DNA of 64,000 bases from an uncultured archaeon (GCA_902384455.1 CABMCB010000094.1:1-64000); one strand, 5' to 3'. Positions 15,256-24,809 are shown, counted from the stretch's first letter. Notes: a model not told the origin generated them from the letters alone. Program-made: numbers and translations.

Positions 15256-17361
15256 ATGAACGCACCATTCGCAAAAATAAGGAAAAGGGACGGACGCATA
15301 GACGACTTCAACTCGGAAAAAATAACAGAAGCTATAAGAAAAGCCGGCGAAGCAACAGGAGAATTCGATAAGCAGACAGCTGAAGCCCTCACGCTCCTTG
15401 TGTTAGACCTTGTGAAAAGGCGGATTGACGGCGAAATTCCTTCCGTCGAAGGGGTGCAGGATTGCGTCGAAGACATATTGCTTGCGTCCCCGTACAAGGA
15501 AACGGCGAAGGCGTACATCATCTACCGTGACCAGCATGCGAGGATAAGGGAGATTGTTTCTTCCGCCGACGTAGAACTGGTAGACAAGTACCTTGAGAAG
15601 CTCGACTGGCAGGTGAACGAGAACAGCAACATGTCGTACTCGCTTCAGGGGCTCAACAACTACATCTCAACAGAAATAAGCAAGATATACTGGCTTAACA
15701 AGATTTACCCGCCCGAGATAAGGAAAGCCCACTCTGAAGGCGACTTCCACATGCACGACCTCGGAGTACTATCAGTGTACTGCGTAGGCTGGGACTTGCC
15801 TACGCTGCTTATGGAAGGATTCAGGGGAGCGGAAGGCAAAGTAGAAAGCCGCCCCGCCAAGCACTTCAGAAGCGCTCTGGGGCAGATAGTCAACTTCTTC
15901 TACACACTACAAGGAGAATCTGCCGGCGCACAGGCGTTCTCAAACTTCGACACACTGCTCGCACCATACATCCGATACGACAAACTCACATACACCGAAG
16001 TAAAGCAAGCGCTTCAGGAATTCGTATTCAACATCAACGTACCCACAAGAGTAGGATTCCAGACGCCGTTCACCAACATAACAATGGACTGGACGGTGCC
16101 ATCCATCTACGCCAACGCGCCAGTCGTCATAGGGGGCGAATTCAAGAAGGAAACATACGGCGACTTCCAGGAGGAAATGAACATACTAAACAGAGCATTC
16201 CTCGAAGTAATGATAGAAGGAGACGCCAAAGGACGCGCATTCACATTCCCAATACCCACATACAACATAACCAAAGACTTCGACTGGAACAACCCCAACC
16301 TCGACGTCCTATGGACAGTCACAGGAAAATACGGCATACCCTACTTCAGCAACTTCGTCAACTCCAGCATGAACCCCGAAGACGCACGAAGCATGTGCTG
16401 CCGCCTAAGACTCGACACCCGTAAACTGGAAAGCCGCGGCGGAGGACTATTCGGAGCCAACCCCATGACCGGCTCAATAGGAGTAGTCACAATAAACATG
16501 CCCCGCATAGGATACCTCTCCAAAAACGAAGACGACTTCATAGCGCGCCTAGACCAAATAATGAACCTAGCCCGCGAAAGCCTCGAAATAAAACGCAAAG
16601 TCCTAGAACGATTCACAGAACGCGGACTATACCCCTACACCAAATTCTACCTAAACGACGTCAAAAAACGCTTCAACGAATACTGGAAAAACCACTTCTC
16701 CACAATAGGACTAGTCGGCATGAACGAAGCATGCATCAACCTACTAGGGAAATCAATAGCAACCCCAGAAGGCCACGACTTCAGCGTACGCGTACTGGAC
16801 CACATGAGAAACAAGATGGTAGAATTCCAGGAGCAAACAGGAAACAACTACAACCTAGAAGCCACACCCGCAGAAAGCACCTCATACCGCCTCGCCCGAC
16901 TAGACAAAGCACGCCACCCGGCAATCATCACGGCAAACGGCGCGGAAACCAAAAAAGGAGCAGAACCATTCTACACCAACTCCACGCACCTCCCAGTCAA
17001 CTACACAGACGACATATTCGAGACCCTCGACCTGCAGGACGACATACAAATCCGCTACACAGGCGGCACAGTCATCCACATATTCGCAGGAGAACAAATC
17101 AACGACAACGAAAGCGTCAAAAGCCTAGTCCACAAAATATGCCACCAATACCACCTACCATACTTCACACTAACGCCCACATTCAGCGTCTGCCCAACAC
17201 ACGGATACATCAAAGGCGAAGAACACACATGCCCCAAATGCAGCGCCTCATGCGAAGTATACTCAAGAATCGTAGGATACCTCAGACCCGTAAAACACTG
17301 GAACCCAGGCAAAAAAGAGGAATTCACAATGAGAAAATCCTACAAACTCAGCCCAACATGA
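15256..17361 (+). CDS. nrdD: anaerobic ribonucleoside-triphosphate reductase
   Basis: Class III ribonucleotide reductase catalytic subunit, 701 residues; it reduces NTPs to dNTPs without oxygen. Residues 1-95 form the regulatory ATP-cone (KIRKRDGRIDDFNSEKITEAI). The catalytic barrel follows (NYISTEISKIYWLNKIY, DFHMHDLG, FQTPFTNITMDW). The C-terminus has the zinc site CPTHGYIKGEEHTCPKC and the glycyl radical loop SRIVGYLRPVKHWN. It overlaps nrdG by ATGA. The middle and 3' parts have almost only A/C-ending codons, unlike the first third. Confidence 0.97.
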   Translation: MNAPFAKIRKRDGRIDDFNSEKITEAIRKAGEATGEFDKQTAEALTLLVLDLVKRRIDGEIPSVEGVQDCVEDILLASPYKETAKAYIIYRDQHARIREIVSSADVELVDKYLEKLDWQVNENSNMSYSLQGLNNYISTEISKIYWLNKIYPPEIRKAHSEGDFHMHDLGVLSVYCVGWDLPTLLMEGFRGAEGKVESRPAKHFRSALGQIVNFFYTLQGESAGAQAFSNFDTLLAPYIRYDKLTYTEVKQALQEFVFNINVPTRVGFQTPFTNITMDWTVPSIYANAPVVIGGEFKKETYGDFQEEMNILNRAFLEVMIEGDAKGRAFTFPIPTYNITKDFDWNNPNLDVLWTVTGKYGIPYFSNFVNSSMNPEDARSMCCRLRLDTRKLESRGGGLFGANPMTGSIGVVTINMPRIGYLSKNEDDFIARLDQIMNLARESLEIKRKVLERFTERGLYPYTKFYLNDVKKRFNEYWKNHFSTIGLVGMNEACINLLGKSIATPEGHDFSVRVLDHMRNKMVEFQEQTGNNYNLEATPAESTSYRLARLDKARHPAIITANGAETKKGAEPFYTNSTHLPVNYTDDIFETLDLQDDIQIRYTGGTVIHIFAGEQINDNESVKSLVHKICHQYHLPYFTLTPTFSVCPTHGYIKGEEHTCPKCSASCEVYSRIVGYLRPVKHWNPGKKEEFTMRKSYKLSPT

Positions 17362-18050
17362 GGATAGGAGGCCTACAGAAGGTTTCGCTCATAGACTACC
17401 CTGGAAAGATCAGCGCCATCGTTTTCACGCAGGGCTGCAACTACAGGTGCCCATTCTGCCACAACAAAGAACTTGTCTATCCCGAGTTCTACGAGGAGCC
17501 CATCCCCGAGGAAGACGTGCTTTCTTTCCTGGAAAAAAGAAAGGGGAAACTGGACGCAGTAGTGATAACCGGCGGAGAACCCACAATACAAAAAGACCTC
17601 CCGCAGTTCATCAAAAAAATCAAGTCAATGGGCTACCTCATAAAACTTGACACAAACGGAAGCAACCCCGAAACCCTCGCAGAACTGCTGAAAAAAAGCC
17701 AAATAGACTACGTAGCCATGGATGTAAAAGCCCCGCCAAGCAAATACGACACCCTCACAGGCGTAGAAACAGACACCAAAAAAACCCAAAAAAGCATAAA
17801 AACAATCATCGCCTCAGGAATCCCACACGAATTCAGAACCACCGTAATGCGGCCGCTGCTGAAGCCAGCTGACGTGTTGTCTATTGCTAAGGAGATTAAG
17901 GGCGCTAGGCTTTATGCTCTGCAGAAATACGCTTCGCCCAAGGACAAGGCAGGTAGTCATTCTTCTTACACTTCTTTCACTGACGAGGAGCTCGCCCGCC
18001 TCAAGGACGAGGTGAAAAACCGATACGATGTGGACTGTCTGATACGCTGA
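17358..18050 (+). CDS. nrdG: anaerobic ribonucleotide reductase activating protein
   Basis: A 230-residue radical SAM activase that generates the glycyl radical on NrdD. The start ATG overlaps the nrdD stop; the frame is open far upstream only because of nrdD codon composition. It begins MRIGGLQKVSLIDYPGKISA, then has the SAM-cluster motif CNYRCPFC and the glycine segment VVITGGEPTIQKDL. The branch is the archaeal type also annotated as NrdG-like or pyruvate-formate-lyase-activase-like. Codons switch from A/C-ending to G/T-ending close to 17848. Confidence 0.95.
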   Translation: MRIGGLQKVSLIDYPGKISAIVFTQGCNYRCPFCHNKELVYPEFYEEPIPEEDVLSFLEKRKGKLDAVVITGGEPTIQKDLPQFIKKIKSMGYLIKLDTNGSNPETLAELLKKSQIDYVAMDVKAPPSKYDTLTGVETDTKKTQKSIKTIIASGIPHEFRTTVMRPLLKPADVLSIAKEIKGARLYALQKYASPKDKAGSHSSYTSFTDEELARLKDEVKNRYDVDCLIR

Positions 18051-18101
18051 CTCTGGTTTGTGGTGCCGGTTTTTATGGTTCTGGATAAATAAGATACCGT
18101 C

Positions 18102-18932
18102 ATGGTTTACGTCACCAAACATTCAGGCGAACGCGAAGAATTCGACCCTCAGAAAGTGGAGTATGCGCTTCTTAGGTCGGGAGCGGACAAAACCCTGGCC
18201 CAGTACATAACCGAGGAAGTCAAACGTAGGCTGTATGACGGCATAAAAACAGGCGAAATATACGCAATCGCATTCGAACTGCTGAGCAAAAGCGACACGC
18301 ACACCGCCGCCCGATTCGGACTCAAGCAGGCGATAATGCGCTTAGGCCCAAGCGGATACACTTTTGAAAAATTCATGTCCCGCGTCCTTGCGGAATACGG
18401 CTACAAGACGAAAATCAACCAGACTATTCCGGGGCGCTGCGCCCTGCATGAAGTAGACATCGTAGCGGAAAACGGGAAAATGAAGTACATGATAGAATGC
18501 AAGTACCACAACACCCAAGGCATGGACACAGGCCTCAAGGAGGCGTTGTACAGTTTCGCGCGCTTTGAGGATCTTCGGGACGCAGGGAACGATTTCACTG
18601 CGCCTTGGATAATCTGCAATACTAAGGTGACAACTGAGGCCGTGAAGTATGCGGAATGCAAGGGTATGCGGGTTACTAGTTGGGGTTATCCGCCGCAGGG
18701 TAGCCTGCAGGAGCTCATTGACGGAAAAAGCTTGTACCCCCTCACGATGCTCGCCACGCTCACTGAAGATGAGAAGAATAAGCTGGCTAATTCAGGGGAA
18801 GTGTTGCTTCAGGATTTGATTAGTATGGATGCCCGCAAGCTTGCGGAGATTACTGGCGTCCCGGAAGGCAAGCTTAAGCCGCTTGAGGAGGAGATACGGG
18901 GTATAGCCACCAACCTGCCTAAGGGGCTTTAA
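18102..18932 (+). CDS. ATP-cone, Mrr-type nuclease and HhH-like fusion protein
   Basis: A 276-residue three-part protein. Residues 1-90 form an ATP-cone (VTKHSGEREEFDPQKVEYAL), the nucleotide sensor also found in NrdD and NrdR. Residues ~100-215 form a restriction-endonuclease-like Mrr domain with HEVDIVAENGKMKYMIECKY as the D...ExK core. The last ~50 residues (ISMDARKLAEITGVPEGKL) resemble a helix-hairpin-helix. It directly follows nrdD-nrdG. A nuclease gated by ATP/dATP is a reasonable inference; the biological role is unknown. Confidence 0.85.
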   Translation: MVYVTKHSGEREEFDPQKVEYALLRSGADKTLAQYITEEVKRRLYDGIKTGEIYAIAFELLSKSDTHTAARFGLKQAIMRLGPSGYTFEKFMSRVLAEYGYKTKINQTIPGRCALHEVDIVAENGKMKYMIECKYHNTQGMDTGLKEALYSFARFEDLRDAGNDFTAPWIICNTKVTTEAVKYAECKGMRVTSWGYPPQGSLQELIDGKSLYPLTMLATLTEDEKNKLANSGEVLLQDLISMDARKLAEITGVPEGKLKPLEEEIRGIATNLPKGL

Positions 18933-18947
18933 GGAAGAGAGACTAGT

Positions 18948-19493
18948 TTAGAATATTGGCACTTCCCCTTTGAATCTTGCAGGAACCGTAATGCCGCGAT
19001 ACTGCAGTTGAAGAATCCGGTTTTCCGGGTGGTCTCTTAAAGCGGCCACGCATTGTTCGCGGTCGGCTTTTCGTTCTGCGCCACCAAGATTCTCCGGAGC
19101 CTCCACTATTTTTGTCATCAAGGAGAGTTCTATTTCACCATAAGCAGACCAAAGAGGCGGGCTTGCCCCCGCAACTGAATCAACGGGCAGTAACTGAGGC
19201 CGGTAAGGAGCTGCGGCGACGGGCGCCCCAACTATTGGGTCGCCTCCCGTTCTGCATAATGCGTCTCTGAAAGAATTGTATGCGGCAGGGACCTGTATCC
19301 CAAATTCTATGGCAGAAGCAACTTCTGGCACAAGCCGCCGTAATGCCGTACTCTTAGCATCATCTGCGCGGGCTTCCGTATAAGCAACAAGATGCTCCCT
19401 AGCACTAGCGCCTAAAACACCGCTAATAGCCGTCCATTCCTCTGCGCGCACTGTCTTTTGCCTAAGACCATCATCGCCTTGCGCTATCGCCAT
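18948..19493 (-). CDS. unknown 181-residue protein
   Basis: Unrecognised soluble protein, convergent with the ATP-cone gene and 15 bases from it. I chose ATG 19493; a TTG at 19514 would add 7 residues. The N-terminal half is helical and alanine-rich; a proline-rich stretch sits near residue 95-110 (APVAAAPYRPQLLPVDS); the C-terminal third contains REQCVAALRDHPENRILQLQ. No motif suggests a function. Codon use and length are gene-like, but with no recognised relative it could still be a spurious frame. Confidence 0.5.
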   Translation of the reverse strand: MAIAQGDDGLRQKTVRAEEWTAISGVLGASAREHLVAYTEARADDAKSTALRRLVPEVASAIEFGIQVPAAYNSFRDALCRTGGDPIVGAPVAAAPYRPQLLPVDSVAGASPPLWSAYGEIELSLMTKIVEAPENLGGAERKADREQCVAALRDHPENRILQLQYRGITVPARFKGEVPIF

Positions 19494-19545
19494 AGTAAAT
19501 ACCGTGCAGAACAAACATAAAAGAGGGGGTTAGGCGCAAAGTCGC

Positions 19546-19553
19546 ATTTAATT
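19546..19553 (+). promoter_or_regulatory. TATA-like box of the PAP2 gene
   Basis: ATTTAATT lies 22-29 bases before ATG 19575, a spacing expected for leaderless archaeal transcripts; it supports ATG 19575 over the TTG at 19554. Confidence 0.4.
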
Positions 19554-19574
19554 TTGCTTTCACATCCATATTCC

Positions 19575-20288
19575 ATGCATTCTCAAAAGGGAGATAACCG
19601 ATTGGCCACCAAGGCGAGAAGCAAAATTACTTCATTCGTAAGCCAGAACCCCGCCGTATTATTGCTAAACATCACAGCCCTGCTGACTTTCGCCAAGCTG
19701 CTTGACGACGTCGTGGAAAAAGAACTCGTATACGACATCGACACATGGATAAACCACATGACAGCGGCGATAAGAACACCGTTCACCAACGCGATAATCC
19801 TCAAAATCAACGAACTAATGACACCCATATTCATACTTCTAACGCTCACTACACTCGCATACCTAATAAACAGAAAAAAACTACGCGAAACAACCATCCT
19901 AACGCTAAGCCTAAGCTGCGGATACGCCTCAGAATACGCCATCAAACCCCTAATACACCGAGTGCGGCCGGAAAACGCCCTTCTTCCTAACGCAGACTAC
20001 AGTTTCCCAAGCGGACACGCAACGCTCTCGATAATCATCTTCGCCTTCATCGTCTACGCATTCAAAGACGAAATCAAAAGCGAACTAAAAAGATACGCGT
20101 TCATACTCGCCAACATCGCTGGCATAACCGCGGTCGGATTCGAACGAGTATACTTGAGCGTACACTGGACAAGCGACGTAGCAGCAGGATACGCACTAGG
20201 AATATTTTGGCTGACAACTATGGTACTAGCCCTAAACTATACGACCGCCAAAAAAAAGCGGCACCGCTTTTTAACGGAGGCGACATAA
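19575..20288 (+). CDS. PAP2-family membrane phosphatase
   Basis: A 237-residue membrane protein with about six helices. It carries all three type-2 phosphatidic acid phosphatase motifs: KPLIHRVRPE, the central SFPSGHAT, and the C-terminal ERVYLSVHWTSDVAAG with the nucleophilic His. Family members remove phosphate from lipid phosphates, for example polyprenyl diphosphate recycling in glycan synthesis, which would suit the several GT-C enzymes in this window (inference). Confidence 0.9.
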   Translation: MHSQKGDNRLATKARSKITSFVSQNPAVLLLNITALLTFAKLLDDVVEKELVYDIDTWINHMTAAIRTPFTNAIILKINELMTPIFILLTLTTLAYLINRKKLRETTILTLSLSCGYASEYAIKPLIHRVRPENALLPNADYSFPSGHATLSIIIFAFIVYAFKDEIKSELKRYAFILANIAGITAVGFERVYLSVHWTSDVAAGYALGIFWLTTMVLALNYTTAKKKRHRFLTEAT

Positions 20289-20309
20289 AGACAGTACACG
20301 GTGGTAAAC

Positions 20310-20783
20310 ATGGCAAATGAAACTGCACGGACGGAAATCATCCAGCTCTTGAACAAAGCACTTGAACTCGAACATCAAGCTAACATCCAATACCTGTCGC
20401 ACGCGGAAGTAATAGACGGATTAAACTGCGAACCAATCATAGAGCGCCTTAAAGAAATCGCCTCGGACGAAGCAAAGCACGCGGAAAAATTCAGAACCCT
20501 GATAGGAGACTTCCTAGACGGGACGCCTTCCGTGAACATGGCGAAAGCCGTAAACGCCAAAACCATAAAAGACATCCTCGAAGTCAACCTGAAAGGCGAA
20601 AAAGAAGCCGTCGACTACTACAAAACAATCCTCAAGAAAATCTCAGACAACAAAGACAACCTCCCCTACACCTTCCTTACATTAGAACACGACATACGCC
20701 ACGTAATCATGGACGAACAAGAACACATAGCCGAACTAAGACGACTACTATCTAAGACAATCACAGACGTAGAGAAAAAATAA
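20310..20783 (+). CDS. ferritin-like di-iron protein
   Basis: A 157-residue four-helix-bundle protein. Each half supplies an acid and an ExxH pair: LELEHQANIQYLSH with ASDEAKHAEKF in the first, and LKGEKEAVDYYKTI with MDEQEHIAELRRL in the second. This is the bacterioferritin/rubrerythrin-like layout without a rubredoxin domain. It could store iron or reduce peroxides in an anaerobe. ATG 20310 is preferred over GTG 20301. Confidence 0.85.
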   Translation: MANETARTEIIQLLNKALELEHQANIQYLSHAEVIDGLNCEPIIERLKEIASDEAKHAEKFRTLIGDFLDGTPSVNMAKAVNAKTIKDILEVNLKGEKEAVDYYKTILKKISDNKDNLPYTFLTLEHDIRHVIMDEQEHIAELRRLLSKTITDVEKK

Positions 20784-20861
20784 GCCGCCCGAAAGAAGCA
20801 GGCCGCTGAACCTGCCCCGCTTAATGCCGCATTAAACCCCCTTAAAGAGGGCATACACACA

Positions 20862-20874
20862 GGAATTATATTTT
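20862..20874 (+). promoter_or_regulatory. TATA-like box before the GTG-start membrane gene
   Basis: TTATATTTTAG-type stretch (20865-20875) about 20-28 bases upstream of the GTG at 20892, consistent with a leaderless transcript and supporting that start. Confidence 0.35.
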
Positions 20875-20891
20875 AGATACCAAAAGGTAGT

Positions 20892-22673
20892 GTGGAATTA
20901 CAGATTTTCTGGGCTACCGGCTTCACCCTACTAGTGTGGGCGACCTTTTTTTCCGTGTTTTCAGGCGTCGGGCTTTTAGTGTCCGCGCCGTTCAGGAAAA
21001 AATCGTTTAACGCAGAAAACTGGCTTATGTCGTTCTGGGTTGGGTGGGCGTCCACGATATTTCTTTTGCAGATAGGGCAGATTTTCCTGAAAGTAGACTA
21101 TAGGCTACTCACAATAGTTTCGTTGATAGGCGCGGTCGGCCTAACTCTCGGGCGGGCGGATTTGGCGCAGTTTATGAAAAAACTGCCTAAGCATTACTTT
21201 GTTTTATTTGTCTTCTTGGCGGCGTCTTTGTTGACCGCGAACCGCGCATTGCAGGCGGAGAGGTTGTCCGATAGCGGCTTGTATTACCTTAATTACGTAC
21301 GTTGGGTGGCTGAGTATCCTGTTGTCCCGGGACTTGGCAACCTGCACATCAGACTTGCTTTAAATAGCCCTTATTTTCTTTATGTCGCGCTTTTGGGGAC
21401 GTTGCCTTACAGTCCGGGCCATTTTGCTAACGGGCTTTTGATTCTGGTTTTTTTTGCGCAGGTTCTTTTGAGCATCCGTAGGGTTTTGGCGAAACAGGGT
21501 GCTGGTAGGGCTGATGTTTTTTGCGGCTTTTGCCTTTTCCCGGCGGTTACGCTGTTTTTTAGCGACGCAGTTCCGTCTTTATCGCCGGATTTGCCTGTTT
21601 TTATTTTGGGTTTTGTGGTTTCTGCCCAACTGCTGAGGTTGATTGAAGCCCACCGTTTCGACCAATCAAACGAGCATGTCCTTTTCTCAATAGTTGTTGT
21701 CGCTCTCGCGGGGGTTTTGGTAAGGTACGGCTTTTTTGTGTTTGGAGCAGCGAGCTTATATTGGGGGGTTTACGCGTACCGCCAAAAAAGTGAGGTAGGA
21801 CGCATACGCATCCGCTGGATGCCTAAGTGGTTGACTGCGATTGCGGCGATTGCCATCCTACCGGCCGTGTATAGGAACATTGTACTTACAGGTTACCCGT
21901 TTTTTCCCGTAACATACGGCGCTTTACCTGTGATATGGCAGGTGCCTCAAAGCGTAGTTTCTGACTATACGAACTGGGTGATGTCGTGGGCGCGCACGCC
22001 CGGACCCCACTGGTCAACGGTCCTGGGGAACTGGGACTGGATTAAGCCTTGGATAATCAGGACATCCGGCAATAGCGACGTCGTTTACCCCATGATCCTG
22101 ACTTTCGCAGCCTTAATTTTAATTGCCATGCAGCACTTCAAGAAGCGTATTTTAGGAAAAACCGTTGAAAGCGCAATTGTCTTCATACCGCCCCTGCTCA
22201 GTCTGATATGTTGGTTTTTTGTCGCCCCAGACCCCCGATTCGCAGGCGCGTCTTTTTGGGTAATAGGGTTGCTGGCACTAACGCTAGCAGTTTACTTAAG
22301 CAGACACCTGAAAAAAATATTCGCCGTGTACATAACCATATGCCTGCTTTACGCAGCCTCTCAAATATTCGTCGACGACGGAGGCCTTATTCCCGCGTTA
22401 AACGATAAAGGTTTGGAGGGAGCGTTAAAACAGCTGCGTTGGAACCTCGTTCCTGCAGGTTACGACTCGGGATTCCATCGAACAGAGCCCGTCGGCTTAA
22501 AGCATTATGTGACGAATTCAGGGTTGGCCGTTTATGTGCCGGCTGAGGGTGATGGTTGCTTTGATTCTCCGCTTCCTTGCACCCCGGAACCTAACCCTGC
22601 TTTGAATCTGCTTAACGGAAACGATTTGGGAGGCGGCTTTTACGTTCAAACAAAAAACGCATCAGGAAGCTGA
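20892..22673 (+). CDS. GT-C-like integral membrane protein
   Basis: A 593-residue protein with about 12 hydrophobic segments, starting at GTG. The loop after helix 4 has DSGLYYLNYVRWVAE followed by PGLGNLHIRLALNSPYF, a pattern I associate with LIC_10190-type membrane proteins related to GT39 glycosyltransferases. The C-terminal ~70 residues lie outside the membrane and contain several Cys (GDGCFDSPLPCTPEPN). It probably handles lipid-linked sugars; the substrate is unknown. Codons mostly end in G or T, in contrast to neighbouring genes. Confidence 0.75.
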   Translation: MELQIFWATGFTLLVWATFFSVFSGVGLLVSAPFRKKSFNAENWLMSFWVGWASTIFLLQIGQIFLKVDYRLLTIVSLIGAVGLTLGRADLAQFMKKLPKHYFVLFVFLAASLLTANRALQAERLSDSGLYYLNYVRWVAEYPVVPGLGNLHIRLALNSPYFLYVALLGTLPYSPGHFANGLLILVFFAQVLLSIRRVLAKQGAGRADVFCGFCLFPAVTLFFSDAVPSLSPDLPVFILGFVVSAQLLRLIEAHRFDQSNEHVLFSIVVVALAGVLVRYGFFVFGAASLYWGVYAYRQKSEVGRIRIRWMPKWLTAIAAIAILPAVYRNIVLTGYPFFPVTYGALPVIWQVPQSVVSDYTNWVMSWARTPGPHWSTVLGNWDWIKPWIIRTSGNSDVVYPMILTFAALILIAMQHFKKRILGKTVESAIVFIPPLLSLICWFFVAPDPRFAGASFWVIGLLALTLAVYLSRHLKKIFAVYITICLLYAASQIFVDDGGLIPALNDKGLEGALKQLRWNLVPAGYDSGFHRTEPVGLKHYVTNSGLAVYVPAEGDGCFDSPLPCTPEPNPALNLLNGNDLGGGFYVQTKNASGS

Positions 22674-22749
22674 GCAAGACCCATTGAACGCAAACCCCCC
22701 GCAGGGAGCCATCTAGACGTTTTATGCCCCCCATCAGTACTATCATATA

Positions 22750-23283
22750 ATGCAACCCCCGTCAACCGTACCCGCCGAAAAACTTAGGAGAATTATCGCG
22801 AGCAAGACGGTGTCTGACGCTGATTTGGAACTCCTGGGAACATTAATGCTTAAAGGAGACTTAAGCAGCGAAGCTGCCGAACGGATTCTCCAAGGAAAAA
22901 CCACCGTACGCGGCGGCTCACGCAGGCAAACTCCCAAAAAAGATTACCGCATCGAGGAGGATGAAGGAGCAGTAAGAATCGAAATGCAAGACGGCGAGAA
23001 AATAGGGGATTTCCAATGGAGCACACGCAAGTTTTCAGGAAAGCCTGTGATGTTCATACACGAGATTTACGTCGAACCCGAATACAGAGAGAAAGGATAC
23101 TGATCCCATCTAATGGAATACGCCAGTGGAATAGCAAAAAGAGACGGATTGAACGGCATCATGCTTGAAGTGGACCAGCACAACACCCGCGCAATAGACT
23201 TCTTCTCACGACAAGGCTTCTTCGAAATCGACGCAACAAGCCGAGGAAACCAAGACACACTAACAATGCTGAAAGAAACATAA
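22750..23283 (+). pseudogene. GNAT acetyltransferase interrupted by an in-frame TGA
   Basis: The frame from ATG 22750 runs 117 codons to TGA at 23101-23103 and then continues in the same frame for 59 more sense codons to TAA. The joined product is one GNAT fold: a helical N-terminus, FIHEIYVEPEYREKGY before the stop, then SHLMEYASGIAKRDG and LEVDQHNTRAIDFFSRQGF after it. The stop replaces the second Gly of the acetyl-CoA loop (RxxGxG), and a GGA codon differs from TGA by one base. Other genes here end in TGA, so recoding is unlikely; a nonsense mutation or a base-calling error is likelier. Confidence 0.8.
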
Positions 23284-23368
23284 TACGGCCCTCAGTTGCG
23301 ACTTTTTACAACCCATACGCCCAGTACCCCAACATACCCACTCACATGAACGAAACGCCGAAACACAT

Positions 23369-24175
23369 TCACACCCCAGACAGCTTCTGGCCAAAATAAA
23401 TCCTCCGGTGATTAGTCGCCAAAGGATGCTTGGAGGGCTTCAACGGAGCCAGAACCCACTTCACCACATCTTCCACCGGAAAGTCCCCGGCATCGACGAC
23501 GTCCACCCTGAAACCCGCCGCCTCCATCCTACCGCGGAAGTCGAGGCCATAAATCCTAAGGTGATCATACTGCCCAAACAACCTCTCGCGCATCTTCGGC
23601 GAAGTAGCCGACGAATCCTCAAAAGTCGTCTCCAACCCATCCTTCTGAGGAACCGAAAAAACCGCGGTTCCCCCTGGAGCCAACACACGATAAACTTCCC
23701 TCAACGCCTTCAAATCGTCCGCGACGTGCTCCAGCACGTCGAAAGCAACCACCGCACCTAAGGACCCGTCCGCAAAACACCTCAAATCCGAGATGTCCGC
23801 CCGAAAATCCAAGCCACCATAAGAGTACCCGCCACCACCGAAGTCCGCGCTAAGGTACTCCCCCGCAACCTCCATCAGCCGCTTACTCAAGGAACCCTCA
23901 GGAGCGAAATGCAAAACCCGCCTACCCCCAAACAACCGACCGACCCCAAAACGGTCTATACAGGAGACTGCAGCCCAAAAAAGCCGATGCCTAACCTGCG
24001 ACCCGCAACGGGGACAGACTGTCCCAGGATGCCACCTGTCGCCTGAAAACCTGAAGCCAACCCAACCGCAGAGATTGCACTCCAACCTCCGCCCGCCAAA
24101 AAACACGGGGAGGCCGTACAGAAAACTCTCAAAACGCCTAACCCAACGGCGAACCCAAACCCGCAGACCCGCCAT
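23369..24175 (-). CDS. zinc-ribbon SAM-dependent methyltransferase
   Basis: A 268-residue class I methyltransferase. Residues ~33-65 form a Cys4 zinc-ribbon-like module (CNLCGW and CPRCGS). The SAM domain follows: VLHFAPEGSLSKRL as motif I variant, then AVVAFDVLEHVADDLKALREVYRVLAPGG as motifs post-I and II. Similar proteins are common in glycan clusters and act on small molecules or sugars. The substrate is unknown. The coding strand is strongly G/T-rich. Confidence 0.88.
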   Translation of the reverse strand: MAGLRVWVRRWVRRFESFLYGLPVFFGGRRLECNLCGWVGFRFSGDRWHPGTVCPRCGSQVRHRLFWAAVSCIDRFGVGRLFGGRRVLHFAPEGSLSKRLMEVAGEYLSADFGGGGYSYGGLDFRADISDLRCFADGSLGAVVAFDVLEHVADDLKALREVYRVLAPGGTAVFSVPQKDGLETTFEDSSATSPKMRERLFGQYDHLRIYGLDFRGRMEAAGFRVDVVDAGDFPVEDVVKWVLAPLKPSKHPLATNHRRIYFGQKLSGV

Positions 24176-24809
24176 ACATCACCTATCTGAAAAACAAGAT
24201 AAAAATGGGCCGCCCCGAAGCAGGCGCGAATCCGGCGGCGTCCTGATCAAACGCCTGAGGCAGACCAAGCAACCCAGCAGGAGGCGAACTTGCCGACATA
24301 GCGCCCTACTTAGGCAGCATAGTCCGCCTCTTAAGGCGCTTTTTAATGCCCACAATCCTAGTACATAGACACCGAAAACACCGGAATTTTCCCTTACCTG
24401 TGGCGTACTCTCTTTCTACCACGGCTAGGCATACCGCCAAAGACTAGTTTACTGCATTCTGTCAGTCCACACAGTGTATAATGACGACTTTTTAGAGGCG
24501 ACTTTTTCGCTGTTTGTATAATAGTCGGCTTTTAGGTCTTCTCTGCCGATACGAACTGGAGGGACCTGTTAGCAGGAGCGTGAAAAACGTTGTATTTCCA
24601 GCAACTTTGCGTTCCATAAATTCAAGGGTGTAACGTTTCTTTAATTTGGTGAAGAGGGGTTGAAGAAACCTGCTTTGAACGCGTTAAGGCTGGATTAGCC
24701 GCTTTTTCTACCTCTTTCTAAGCTTCTTTAAAACCACCTTCTCATTGTCGTGCCCTGTTTAATGCTAATAATCCGCTAATCCATTAGGTTGACTGGTGGT
24801 GGCAAAATT
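24176..24809. other. gene-free left edge of the accessory island
   Basis: No convincing gene in these ~630 bases. The first ~170 bases are GC-rich with inverted repeats (for example AGCGCC near 24300 against GGCGCT near 24334, followed by a T-run) and could hold a structured RNA or terminator. From about 24400 composition falls towards AT. A copy of the 15-bp island-edge motif lies at 24468-24482 and a degenerate copy (TTTGTATAAT) at 24513-24522. Confidence 0.6.
24468..24482 (+). repeat. island-edge 15-mer, left copy
   Basis: CACACAGTGTATAAT, identical to two copies at 47301-47315 and 47330-47344 near the opposite island edge. It contains the near-palindrome ACACAGTGT. Confidence 0.7.

Noticed and set aside
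16731-17357. Long upstream extension of the nrdG frame
   Set aside because: It overlaps nrdD in another frame and is Arg/His/Pro-rich; NrdG homology starts at ATG 17358.
23101-23103. TGA read as glycine or selenocysteine
   Set aside because: Genuine genes here, including rpoL and nrdD, end in TGA, and no other in-frame TGA was noticed.
24200-24350. SRP RNA, RNase P RNA or C/D-box RNA at the left island edge
   Set aside because: GC-rich and foldable, but the conserved loops of these families were not found.
24468-24482. CACACAGTGTATAAT as further NrdR boxes
   Set aside because: The palindrome core ACACAGTGT is shorter than and differs from the 16-base NrdR consensus seen before nrdD.
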